Part shown: positions 1 through 5,144 of the stretch, piece by piece
Position numbering within the stretch: the first letter of the stretch is position 1
Layout: every line of letters starts with the position of its first letter
Assembly (NCBI GenBank): GCA_938008925.1
Contig: CALLIQ010000552.1
Location: forward strand, 1 to 6,055
Reading direction: 5' to 3'
Origin: an uncultured Acidimicrobiales bacterium
GTDB taxonomy: Bacteria > Actinomycetota > Acidimicrobiia > Acidimicrobiales > SZUA-35
DNA length: 6,055 nt
Made by a program: the position numbers and the translations under genes
The notes under the pieces: generated by a model
Told to the model about the DNA's origin: nothing
Database searches by the model: none
Seen by the model: the letters and a program-made list of their open reading frames with translations, nothing else

Positions 1-360
1 CTGAACACCAAGGCTGCGATCACCGAGCTGGCCAACGCGACCACCGTCGTGATGGCGACCCACTTCCTCGACGAGGCTGCCGCGTTGGCCGACCTGCTCG
101 TCGTGTTCGCTCGACCGTCCGAGGTGGCGGACGGCGCAAGCTCGATCTTGTTCACCGGTTCGCCCGCCGAACTCGCCAGCCTCGGCCAGGGCCGTGTCTG
201 GGAAGCGCCGCCCGGGACCTTCGACACTCCCGGGGCGACCTCGTGGCGAACCGAACAGGGCGTCCTGCGGGGAATCGGGCCACGCCCGCTCGGGGCCGAA
301 CTCGCGCAACCGTTCGCAGCCGACGGTTACCTCATCCTCCAACGAGGCTTGCTCGACTGA
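1..360 (+). CDS. ABC transporter ATP-binding protein, C-terminal fragment
   Basis: The frame is open from base 1 to the TGA at 358-360, so this is the last 119 residues of a gene that begins outside the window. The fragment starts just after where the Walker B/D-loop region would lie. Residues 15-30 read TTVVMATHFLDEAAALAD, which is the switch (H-loop) segment of ABC ATPases: His21 is the expected gamma-phosphate-sensing histidine, followed by the usual D-E-A-x-x-L-A-D helix. The text then passes through a beta strand (LLVVFAR) and a FTGSPAEL segment, which corresponds to the 'xxGTPAEL' end of the nucleotide-binding domain in ABC-2-type exporters. The remaining ~60 residues, ending DGYLILQRG, resemble the small C-terminal extension of such ATPases. 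The substrate cannot be told. The permease is not downstream, so it may lie upstream of the window. A GTG at 49 is an internal codon (Val17), not the true start. Confidence 0.85.
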   Translation: MNTKAAITELANATTVVMATHFLDEAAALADLLVVFARPSEVADGASSILFTGSPAELASLGQGRVWEAPPGTFDTPGATSWRTEQGVLRGIGPRPLGAELAQPFAADGYLILQRGLLD

Positions 361-415
361 CGGCAGCCCAGAGGGCCAGTCGGCCACGGCTCGATGGCCC
401 GACGAAAGAAACTTC

Positions 416-443
416 TCGTTCTGTGAAGCGCCTCACAGAACGA
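416..443. other. perfect 11-bp inverted repeat (terminator or operator)
   Basis: TCGTTCTGTGA at 416-426 is exactly complementary to TCACAGAACGA at 433-443, with a 6-base loop (AGCGCC). It lies 55 bases after the ABC ATPase stop and 74 bases before the lipoprotein start. There is no T-tract on either side. As RNA it could be a U-less actinobacterial terminator for the ATPase gene. As DNA it could equally be a dyad operator (half-sites 17 bp apart centre to centre) in the lipoprotein promoter region. The sequence alone does not decide between these. Confidence 0.6.
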
Positions 444-505
444 ACGTGGGGTCCTCCCTCATTGTGTGATCAGTGCACGGAACAACCCGGCACACCACAC
501 GGAAC

Positions 506-510
506 GAGGA
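506..510 (+). promoter_or_regulatory. ribosome binding site of the lipoprotein gene
   Basis: GAGGA lies seven bases before the ATG at 518 and complements the 16S rRNA 3' end well. This decides the start: the in-frame GTG at 473 has no such motif and would put 15 extra residues before a good signal peptide. Confidence 0.65.
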
Positions 511-517
511 CCATGCA

Positions 518-1537
518 ATGTTCACCACGACCACCGCCGCCAACACCACCAAGACCGCCACCAAGAGCACCAAGAAGCGCTCTATCCGAGCACTCGCCTT
601 CGCCGGCGTCATGGCCATCGCCGCCAGCGCCTGCTCGGTCGGCGGCACTGCCGTCGACGCCGACGCAACCAAGGCCACCAGCACCACGATCGCCCAAGAA
701 GAGAACACCAAGAACGAGACCCCCAACGACGAGAACATCAACGACGAGAACACCAACGACGACAGCGACAACGACACAAACAACGACAACAACAACGACG
801 ACGACGACAACAACAACGACCGCACCGAGGCTCCCGAGAGCCCCGAAGACGACTCCTCCGATGACGCCCCCGCCCCGAGGCCCCGTCCCGTTCCGCAGCC
901 CGATCCTGAGCCCGCCTACATCGTCGGGGCGTGCGACTCCGTCGACTACCCCGTCCTCGACACCTACCAGGCCTACGTCGACGCCGAGCTCCGAACCGAG
1001 CCCGTGATCGGCACGCCGGTCGAGGTCATCTTCGCCGGCGACATCGCCTACCCCTACTTCACCGAGTTCGACTGCGCCGTCGGCGACGACGGCACGGTGT
1101 GGTGGTTCATCGGCACCGAGTTCGGCACCGAGGCCTGGGTCAACGCCGCCTGGCTCGACCCGGTCGACCTCAACGAAGACGTGGACTACACCGCAGCGGT
1201 TCTCCACTACGTCGCTCGTGACTGCATCGAGCAGAGCGTCGAGCTTGCATGCGACGAGCTGTTCAGCCGCAACGACGGCTCGGCCGACGCCATCGGCTCG
1301 GCGTTCGTGACCGCCTACATGGCCGGCGACCTCGCCACCCTCGACAACCTGAGCACGCTCGAACTCAAGGGCACCTGGGCCGACCTGCTCCCGACCGAGG
1401 ACATCGCTGGCGACGGCTTTGGCGCCGAGTCGCTGTCCATCTCGGGCAACACGATCTCGTTCGTCCCCTTCCCCACCGGCGGCACTACCTGCTACGCCGA
1501 GGCCGGCGAGATCCACTACTGCAGCTACTCCGAGTGA
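518..1537 (+). CDS. putative secreted lipoprotein with Asn/Asp-rich linker, function unknown
   Basis: The protein has 339 residues. Its N-terminus is a long Thr/Lys-rich stretch, basic at KSTKKRSIR (16-24), followed by a hydrophobic segment (25-38) ending in A-S-A-C, a relaxed lipobox with Cys39 as the likely lipidated residue. The mature protein would therefore be anchored to the outer face of the cytoplasmic membrane. Residues 61-101 are almost only Asn, Asp, Glu and Thr. A Pro-rich stretch (118-132, PAPRPRPVPQPDPEP) follows, and together these form an extended spacer. The rest (134-339) looks globular, with six further cysteines (139, 186, 236, 245, 325, 335) that could form disulphides outside the cell. 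The part around 193-214 (TVWWFIGTEFGTEAWVNAAWL) is reminiscent of SH3-like wall-binding folds, but that is only an impression. I do not recognise a family. It stands alone, between an upstream inverted repeat and a strong hairpin, so it is probably monocistronic. Confidence 0.8.
   Translation: MFTTTTAANTTKTATKSTKKRSIRALAFAGVMAIAASACSVGGTAVDADATKATSTTIAQEENTKNETPNDENINDENTNDDSDNDTNNDNNNDDDDNNNDRTEAPESPEDDSSDDAPAPRPRPVPQPDPEPAYIVGACDSVDYPVLDTYQAYVDAELRTEPVIGTPVEVIFAGDIAYPYFTEFDCAVGDDGTVWWFIGTEFGTEAWVNAAWLDPVDLNEDVDYTAAVLHYVARDCIEQSVELACDELFSRNDGSADAIGSAFVTAYMAGDLATLDNLSTLELKGTWADLLPTEDIAGDGFGAESLSISGNTISFVPFPTGGTTCYAEAGEIHYCSYSE
725..820 (+). repeat. degenerate 15-bp/codon repeats encoding an Asn/Asp tract
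   Basis: The coding sequence for residues 70-101 is built almost wholly from AAC, GAC and GAG codons. Two near-identical 15-mers stand at 725-739 and 740-754 (AACGACGAGAACATC, AACGACGAGAACACC). A third, more diverged copy starts at 755, after which the tract degenerates into runs of AAC and GAC. The protein reads NDENI-NDENT-NDDSD and onward. Such a tract can change length by replication slippage in multiples of three without breaking the frame. Its likely role is as a flexible, acidic linker. Confidence 0.75.
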
Positions 1538-1616
1538 GCGAGCCGGCAGGACACACGCCAGCACCTGCACAGCACTGAGTGGCTCGCCACTCGTCAGACC
1601 CCCACCAGGGAGGCAC

Positions 1617-1653
1617 ATGCCCGGGTCGGAACCTCAGGTTCCGACCCGGGCAT
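1617..1653. terminator. long perfect hairpin, terminator after the lipoprotein gene
   Basis: The 18 bases at 1617-1634 (ATGCCCGGGTCGGAACCT) are perfectly complementary to 1636-1653, with a single base between them, so in RNA the tip would open to a loop of about five bases on a ~16-bp GC-rich stem. It begins 79 bases after the lipoprotein stop codon. No U-run follows, which is common for actinobacterial terminators. The symmetry means it could also act on transcription from the other strand, though no gene there needs it. Confidence 0.75.
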
Positions 1654-1678
1654 TCGTGCGTCGGACGGCGATGAGATC

Positions 1679-1707
1679 GAAAACCCGACCAAATCGGTTG
1701 GGTTTTC
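1679..1707. terminator. A/T-flanked hairpin before the siroheme operon
   Basis: GAAAACCCGACC (1679-1690) pairs with GGTTGGGTTTTC (1696-1707), giving 12 pairs including one G-U, around the 5-base loop AAATC. The GC core is flanked by A4 on the left and T4 on the right, the layout of a bidirectional intrinsic terminator. It sits 26 bases after the stronger hairpin and 65 bases before the operon's first start codon. It may be a second, back-up terminator. Because its right arm overlaps a possible -35 element, it could instead be an operator dyad. Confidence 0.5.
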
Positions 1708-1747
1708 TCGACATCTCGATTTAGGGTGCCGGAATCAAACCCGACCA
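1681..1747 (+). repeat. 11-bp direct repeats upstream of the siroheme operon
   Basis: AAACCCGACCA occurs at 1681-1691 and again at 1737-1747, 56 bp apart. Both copies are followed shortly by TCGG. An inverted, one-mismatch version lies within the hairpin at 1696-1706. The copies flank the possible -10 element, as expected of paired regulator sites, but no known consensus is recognised. Confidence 0.4.
1698..1727 (+). promoter_or_regulatory. possible promoter of the siroheme/reductase operon
   Basis: TTGGGT (1698-1703) and TAGGGT (1722-1727) are separated by 18 bases. The second matches the TANNNT pattern usual for actinobacterial -10 boxes, and the first is a fair -35. Transcription would begin near 1734 and leave a leader of about 38 bases before the ATG at 1772. 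It is the best candidate in the gap, but in such GC-rich DNA a chance match is quite possible. Confidence 0.3.
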
Positions 1748-1771
1748 CTTCGATCGGAAATACGGACAAAG

Positions 1772-2464
1772 ATGACTGATTGTCTGCAATCCCAGATGTC
1801 GCCCCGAACCGAATCACCACCCAACTACCCCGTGAATCTCGTCCTCGACGAACGGCCTTGCCTCGTCGTCGGCGGTGGCAACGTGGCCATCAGGAAGATC
1901 CAAGGACTCCTCCGAGCCGGCGCCCATCTCGTCGTGATCGCTCCGACGATCCGCCGGGAAATCCTCGAACTCCCCGACGTCACCCCGCTGGAGCGGCCCT
2001 ATCGCACGGGCGACCTCACGGGCTTCTTTCTCGCCATCACCTGTACCGACGACCCCGCCGTCAATGCGCAGGTCTACGCCGACGGGGAAGCGAGTGGCGT
2101 GTGGGTGAACTCCGCCGACGACCCGATCAATTGCGCCTTCACGCTCCCGTCGGTCACTCGACAGGGCGATCTCACCGTCTCGGTGTCGACGGCCGGCCGG
2201 AGCCCTGCGCTCGCCATGTGGCTGCGCCAGCGCTTCGAGTCCGAATTCGATGAGCGCTACACCCGCCTGCTCGACCTCCTGGCCGACGTCCGGGCCGAGG
2301 CGCGAGCCACCTTCGGAACGAGCGAGGTCCGCGGCTGGATCGAGGCGCTCGATGACGGCGTGTTCGACCTCGTGGCCATGGGCGACGACGCCGGAGCACG
2401 AGCCAGACTGCGCGACCACCTCGGGCTGGCCGACCAACCGAGATCGCTGGCGGTGTCGCGATGA
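1772..2464 (+). CDS. sirC: precorrin-2 dehydrogenase (siroheme synthase, N-terminal-type)
   Basis: This 230-residue protein corresponds to the CysG N-terminal/SirC/Met8p family, which oxidises precorrin-2 to sirohydrochlorin with NAD+ in the cytoplasm. The Rossmann loop is clear: CLVVGGGNVAIRK at 30-42 is the family's V-G-G-G-x-V-A-x-R-K motif. N113-S-A-D-D-P118 matches the conserved segment that holds the catalytic Asp of CysG (Asp104 there), so Asp116 or Asp117 is the candidate. The following FTLPSVTRQGDLTVSVST and GRSPALAMWLRQ (123-152) are the conserved dimerisation/substrate-binding part. The C-terminal helical part (about 155-220) is present, so it is full length. The ATG at 1772 is chosen over the in-frame ATG at 1796; both have weak ribosome binding sites (GGA at 1764 for the first). 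It is the first operon gene and shares ATGA with the next. Some family members also insert iron; this cannot be judged from sequence alone. Confidence 0.9.
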   Translation: MTDCLQSQMSPRTESPPNYPVNLVLDERPCLVVGGGNVAIRKIQGLLRAGAHLVVIAPTIRREILELPDVTPLERPYRTGDLTGFFLAITCTDDPAVNAQVYADGEASGVWVNSADDPINCAFTLPSVTRQGDLTVSVSTAGRSPALAMWLRQRFESEFDERYTRLLDLLADVRAEARATFGTSEVRGWIEALDDGVFDLVAMGDDAGARARLRDHLGLADQPRSLAVSR

Positions 2465-3306
2465 CCGTGCATCTGGTCGGAGCGGGCCCCGGCGACCCCG
2501 AGCTCCTCACCCGCAAAGCAGCGCGCCTGCTGCGATCGGCGGACGTCGTCGTACACGATCGACTCGTCGGCGACGAGATCCTGGCGATGGCCCCACCGTG
2601 GGCCGAACTGATCGACGTCGGCAAGAATCCGAACGGTCACCGGACCACCCAGACCGAGATCAATCGCATCCTCATCGACCGCGGCCGGCGCTTCGAGCAC
2701 GTCGTGAGGCTGAAGGGCGGCGATCCGTTCATCTTCGGGCGCGGGGGCGAGGAGGCCATCGACCTCCGAGCGGCCGGAATCGACGTCACCGTCGTCCCCG
2801 GGATCAGCTCGTCGATCGCCGGCCCTGCCGCGGCCGGAATCCCGGTCACGCACCGCGGGGTCGCCAGCGGGTTCACGGTGGTGACGGCCCACGAAGACCC
2901 GGCGAATGACAACGGCGTCAACTGGGACGCCCTTGCAACCCTCAACACCACCATCGTCGTCTTGATGGGGGCGCGACGAGCCGGCGACGTGCGCGACCGA
3001 CTCGTCGCAGGCGGCATGCGAGAGGACACCCCGGTCGCCACGGTCGTCAAAGCCACGACGCCCGACCAACAGACGAACCTCATGACGCTCGCCGACCTCG
3101 GCCGCCGACCCGTCCCGAACCCAGCGATTCTCGTCATCGGCGACGTCGCAGCACACCCCGTCATCCCCGAGCAACTCACCAACGCGCTCGAGCCGATCTC
3201 ACTCACACCCCACTCGCCAAACCAGACCTCCCAGACCCAGACCTCTCAAACCCAGACCTCCCAAACCCAGACCTCGCCGACACCGGAGACCTCGCAATGG
3301 CCCTGA
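2461..3306 (+). CDS. cobA: uroporphyrinogen-III C-methyltransferase
   Basis: The 281-residue protein is a SAM-dependent methyltransferase of the SUMT/CobA family, which methylates uroporphyrinogen III at C2 and C7 to give precorrin-2. All hallmarks are visible: the SAM-loop VGAGPGDPELLT (6-17), VVRLKGGDPFIFGRGGEE (81-98), and VVPGISSSIAGPAAAGIPVTHR (111-132). The catalytic fold ends near LVIGDVAAHP (224-233). Beyond it is an unusual tail of about 45 residues that includes four QTSQT-type pentapeptides (255-274) and is not part of the enzyme core. The start codon overlaps the previous stop by four bases (ATGA), indicating translational coupling. The last ten bases overlap the reductase gene, whose ribosome binding site lies inside this tail. 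It logically acts before the dehydrogenase encoded upstream, and both feed siroheme to the reductase. Its product could also enter cobalamin synthesis, but the context points to siroheme. Confidence 0.93.
   Translation: MTVHLVGAGPGDPELLTRKAARLLRSADVVVHDRLVGDEILAMAPPWAELIDVGKNPNGHRTTQTEINRILIDRGRRFEHVVRLKGGDPFIFGRGGEEAIDLRAAGIDVTVVPGISSSIAGPAAAGIPVTHRGVASGFTVVTAHEDPANDNGVNWDALATLNTTIVVLMGARRAGDVRDRLVAGGMREDTPVATVVKATTPDQQTNLMTLADLGRRPVPNPAILVIGDVAAHPVIPEQLTNALEPISLTPHSPNQTSQTQTSQTQTSQTQTSPTPETSQWP
3223..3282 (+). repeat. four tandem 15-bp repeats in the cobA tail
   Basis: Four 15-bp units begin at 3223, 3238, 3253 and 3268. Units 1 to 3 differ at only one to three positions (CAGACCTCCCAGACC, CAGACCTCTCAAACC, CAGACCTCCCAAACC), and unit 4 diverges in its last seven bases. 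The unit length is a multiple of three and in frame, encoding QTSQT x3 then QTSPT at residues 255-274 of the methyltransferase. The array ends two bases before the reductase ribosome binding site, so copy-number change would lengthen or shorten the tail without harming either gene. Confidence 0.9.
3285..3288 (+). promoter_or_regulatory. ribosome binding site of the reductase gene
   Basis: GGAG stands eight bases before the ATG at 3297 and inside the coding sequence of the methyltransferase. It supports that ATG as the reductase start and implies that ribosomes finishing cobA can re-initiate there. Confidence 0.6.
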
Positions 3307-5144
3307 CCAACGTCCCTCACTCGACCTCCGACGCGAACACAGGAACCGCGCGCTCGACCCCGACACCGGTCGTCACCGATCCCGAGATCAAGGCGGACAT
3401 CGCCAAGTTCCGCCGGATGCTCGACGGCTACCTCGCCGGGCAGATCGACGAAGACGTCTTTCGAGTCTTCCGATTGACGAACGGCATCTACGGCCAACGC
3501 CAGGGTGGCCAGAACCAGATGGTTCGCATCCGCATGCCATACGGCGCCGTCAGCGCCGAGCAGTTCGACACGATCGCCGATCTCACCGAGCGCTATTCCC
3601 GCGGCTGGGCCCACATCACGACGCGCCAGAACATCCAAATGCACTTCGTGCAGCTGCCCGACATCCCCGAGTTCCTCGAACATCTCGGCGCCGTCGGACT
3701 GTCGAGTCGCGAGGCGTGCGGTGACACGGTCCGAAACGTGCAGGGCTGCCACCTCGCCGGAGCATGCCCGTTCGAAGTCATCGACATCAGCGCATGGGCC
3801 GACGCAGCGAACGAGCACTTCCTGCGTAACCCGCTGGGTCAGCGCCTCCCCCGCAAGTTCAAGATCAACTTCTCGGGGTGTGAGACCGACTGCGGCCAGG
3901 CGATGTTCAACGACGCGGGCGTCATTGCCGTCACCCGTCAACGCGACGACGGTTCGATCGAAGCCGGCTTCCGGGTCTTCGTGGCAGGCGGCCTCGGGGC
4001 GAGCCCCCACGCGGCGCTCGCTGTCGAGGACTTCACGGCGAAGGAAGACCTCATGCCCACCCTCGAATCGATCCTTCGGGTGTTCGACCAGACGGGCAAT
4101 CGAGACAACAAGCTGCGGGCCCGTATGAAATGGGTGGTCGACGAACTCGGCTGGGAAGAGACCCAGCGGCGGATCTTGGCCACGCGGAAGCTCTTGCCGG
4201 CCTCGGCGACCTGGCCGGGCGGCATTCCCGACGTCGTCGCCGAACGAGGCGACGAACCTGCGGGCCTCGCCGCACTCACATCCGGAGCGCCGACCCCGGT
4301 CGGTCAGGGCGTGTCCGTCATCATCGGGGCCCGGGCGACCACTGCCGATTTCGATCGCTGGGAAGCAGCGAACGTCGTGCGCGGCGTCGCCAACGGCACC
4401 GTGTCGGCCTACGCGTGGTGCGAGCTCGGCGACGTGACCGCAGCACAGCTGCGAGGGCTCGGCTCGATCGTGCGCGAGTTCGCGGTCGACGCCCGCGTGT
4501 CGAACCGCCAGAACGTCGTGCTGCGCGACCTCGACGAAGCACAACTCCCAGCGTTGTTCGATCGCCTGACCGAGCTCGGCATGGCGCAGCCCGGAGCCGA
4601 GCTCGTCCGCGATGTCGTGTCGTGCCCCGGTGCGGACACGTGCGGTCTCGCCGTCACCCAGAGTCGCGGTCTCGCCAAGGCGATCGGCGAAGCCCTCGCA
4701 GCGGAGGGGCTCGACGAGGTCGGCGGTGTTCGCATCAACATCTCGGGTTGCATGAATTCGTGCGGGCAACATCACGTGGCCGACATCGGCTTCTTCGGGG
4801 TGGAGCGGCGAGCGCACGGACAGTCCGCCCCGGGCTATCAGATGCTGCTGGGTGGCTACGTCGGACAGGAGACGATCCACTTCGGTGACAAGGCGCTGCG
4901 GCTTCCCGCGAAGACGGCGGCCGAGGCGACCGTGCGGGTGCTTCGTCGATTCGTCGACGAGCGCGAGGCGGGCGAAGCGTTCCGGAGCTGGCTCGACCGG
5001 GCCGGCGGTGCGAGGTCGGTCGCGTCGGGGCTTCGAGATCTCGATGCGTTCCCCGAGCCCGCCGACGCGCCGGAGTTCTACATCGACTTCGACGAGACCG
5101 CCCCGTTCGTCCCCGACATCGGTGAGTCCGAGTGCGCGACCTGA
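3297..5144 (+). CDS. ferredoxin-type nitrite/sulfite reductase with two siroheme/[4Fe-4S] motifs
   Basis: The 615-residue protein belongs to the siroheme reductases that pass six electrons to nitrite (giving ammonia) or sulfite (giving sulfide) in the cytoplasm. It has the pseudo-twofold layout: ferredoxin-like half-domains near 60-125 and 335-425, and siroheme/FeS domains near 135-285 and 437-560. The standard site is complete, with Cys443-x5-Cys449 and Cys485-x3-Cys489. The first half holds a matching set, Cys151-x5-Cys157 and Cys195-x3-Cys199, absent from classical NirA/CysI. Anion-binding basic residues seen in CysI have counterparts at Arg77 or Arg79, Arg110 (ITTRQN), Lys187 and Lys189 (PRKFKI). 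Tyr65 and Cys141 align with the linked Tyr69/Cys161 of mycobacterial NirA. The first ~25 residues are low complexity, and the chain ends in ESECAT. No FAD/NADPH domain is present, so the donor is probably ferredoxin. It overlaps cobA by 10 and the next gene by 13 bases. The family is sure; the choice of substrate is not. Confidence 0.93.
   Translation: MALTNVPHSTSDANTGTARSTPTPVVTDPEIKADIAKFRRMLDGYLAGQIDEDVFRVFRLTNGIYGQRQGGQNQMVRIRMPYGAVSAEQFDTIADLTERYSRGWAHITTRQNIQMHFVQLPDIPEFLEHLGAVGLSSREACGDTVRNVQGCHLAGACPFEVIDISAWADAANEHFLRNPLGQRLPRKFKINFSGCETDCGQAMFNDAGVIAVTRQRDDGSIEAGFRVFVAGGLGASPHAALAVEDFTAKEDLMPTLESILRVFDQTGNRDNKLRARMKWVVDELGWEETQRRILATRKLLPASATWPGGIPDVVAERGDEPAGLAALTSGAPTPVGQGVSVIIGARATTADFDRWEAANVVRGVANGTVSAYAWCELGDVTAAQLRGLGSIVREFAVDARVSNRQNVVLRDLDEAQLPALFDRLTELGMAQPGAELVRDVVSCPGADTCGLAVTQSRGLAKAIGEALAAEGLDEVGGVRINISGCMNSCGQHHVADIGFFGVERRAHGQSAPGYQMLLGGYVGQETIHFGDKALRLPAKTAAEATVRVLRRFVDEREAGEAFRSWLDRAGGARSVASGLRDLDAFPEPADAPEFYIDFDETAPFVPDIGESECAT
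5121..5126 (+). promoter_or_regulatory. ribosome binding site of the DUF4202 gene
   Basis: GGTGAG lies five bases before the GTG at 5132, inside the end of the reductase gene. It is the main support for the GTG start, which overlaps the reductase by 13 bases and implies coupled translation. Confidence 0.5.

Noticed and set aside
473..517. GTG at 473 as an upstream start of the lipoprotein
   Set aside because: There is no ribosome binding site before it, and it adds a polar stretch ahead of the signal peptide. The ATG at 518 has GAGGA at a good distance.
1577..1592. Hairpin GAGTGG-CTCG-CCACTC
   Set aside because: It has only six pairs and no U-run, and it stands just before the much stronger hairpin at 1617-1653, so it adds nothing.
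470..1618. A 382-codon open frame on the minus strand opposite the lipoprotein gene
   Set aside because: It is Val/Gly-rich with a long Val run that is just the complement of the Asn/Asp codons. It has no family motif, and the plus-strand gene has a signal peptide, lipobox and ribosome binding site.
1728..1771. Riboswitch (for example cobalamin type) before the siroheme operon
   Set aside because: The probable leader is only about 40 bases and contains no B12-box-like or multi-stem structure.
1778..1791. Small hairpin GATTG-TCTG-CAATC just after the sirC start
   Set aside because: Five pairs only, within coding sequence. It could matter for start choice between 1772 and 1796, but chance is the simpler reading.
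3223..3282. CRISPR-like array
   Set aside because: Units of 15 bp are directly adjacent with no spacers, lie in frame inside a coding tail and have no cas genes nearby. They are a minisatellite.
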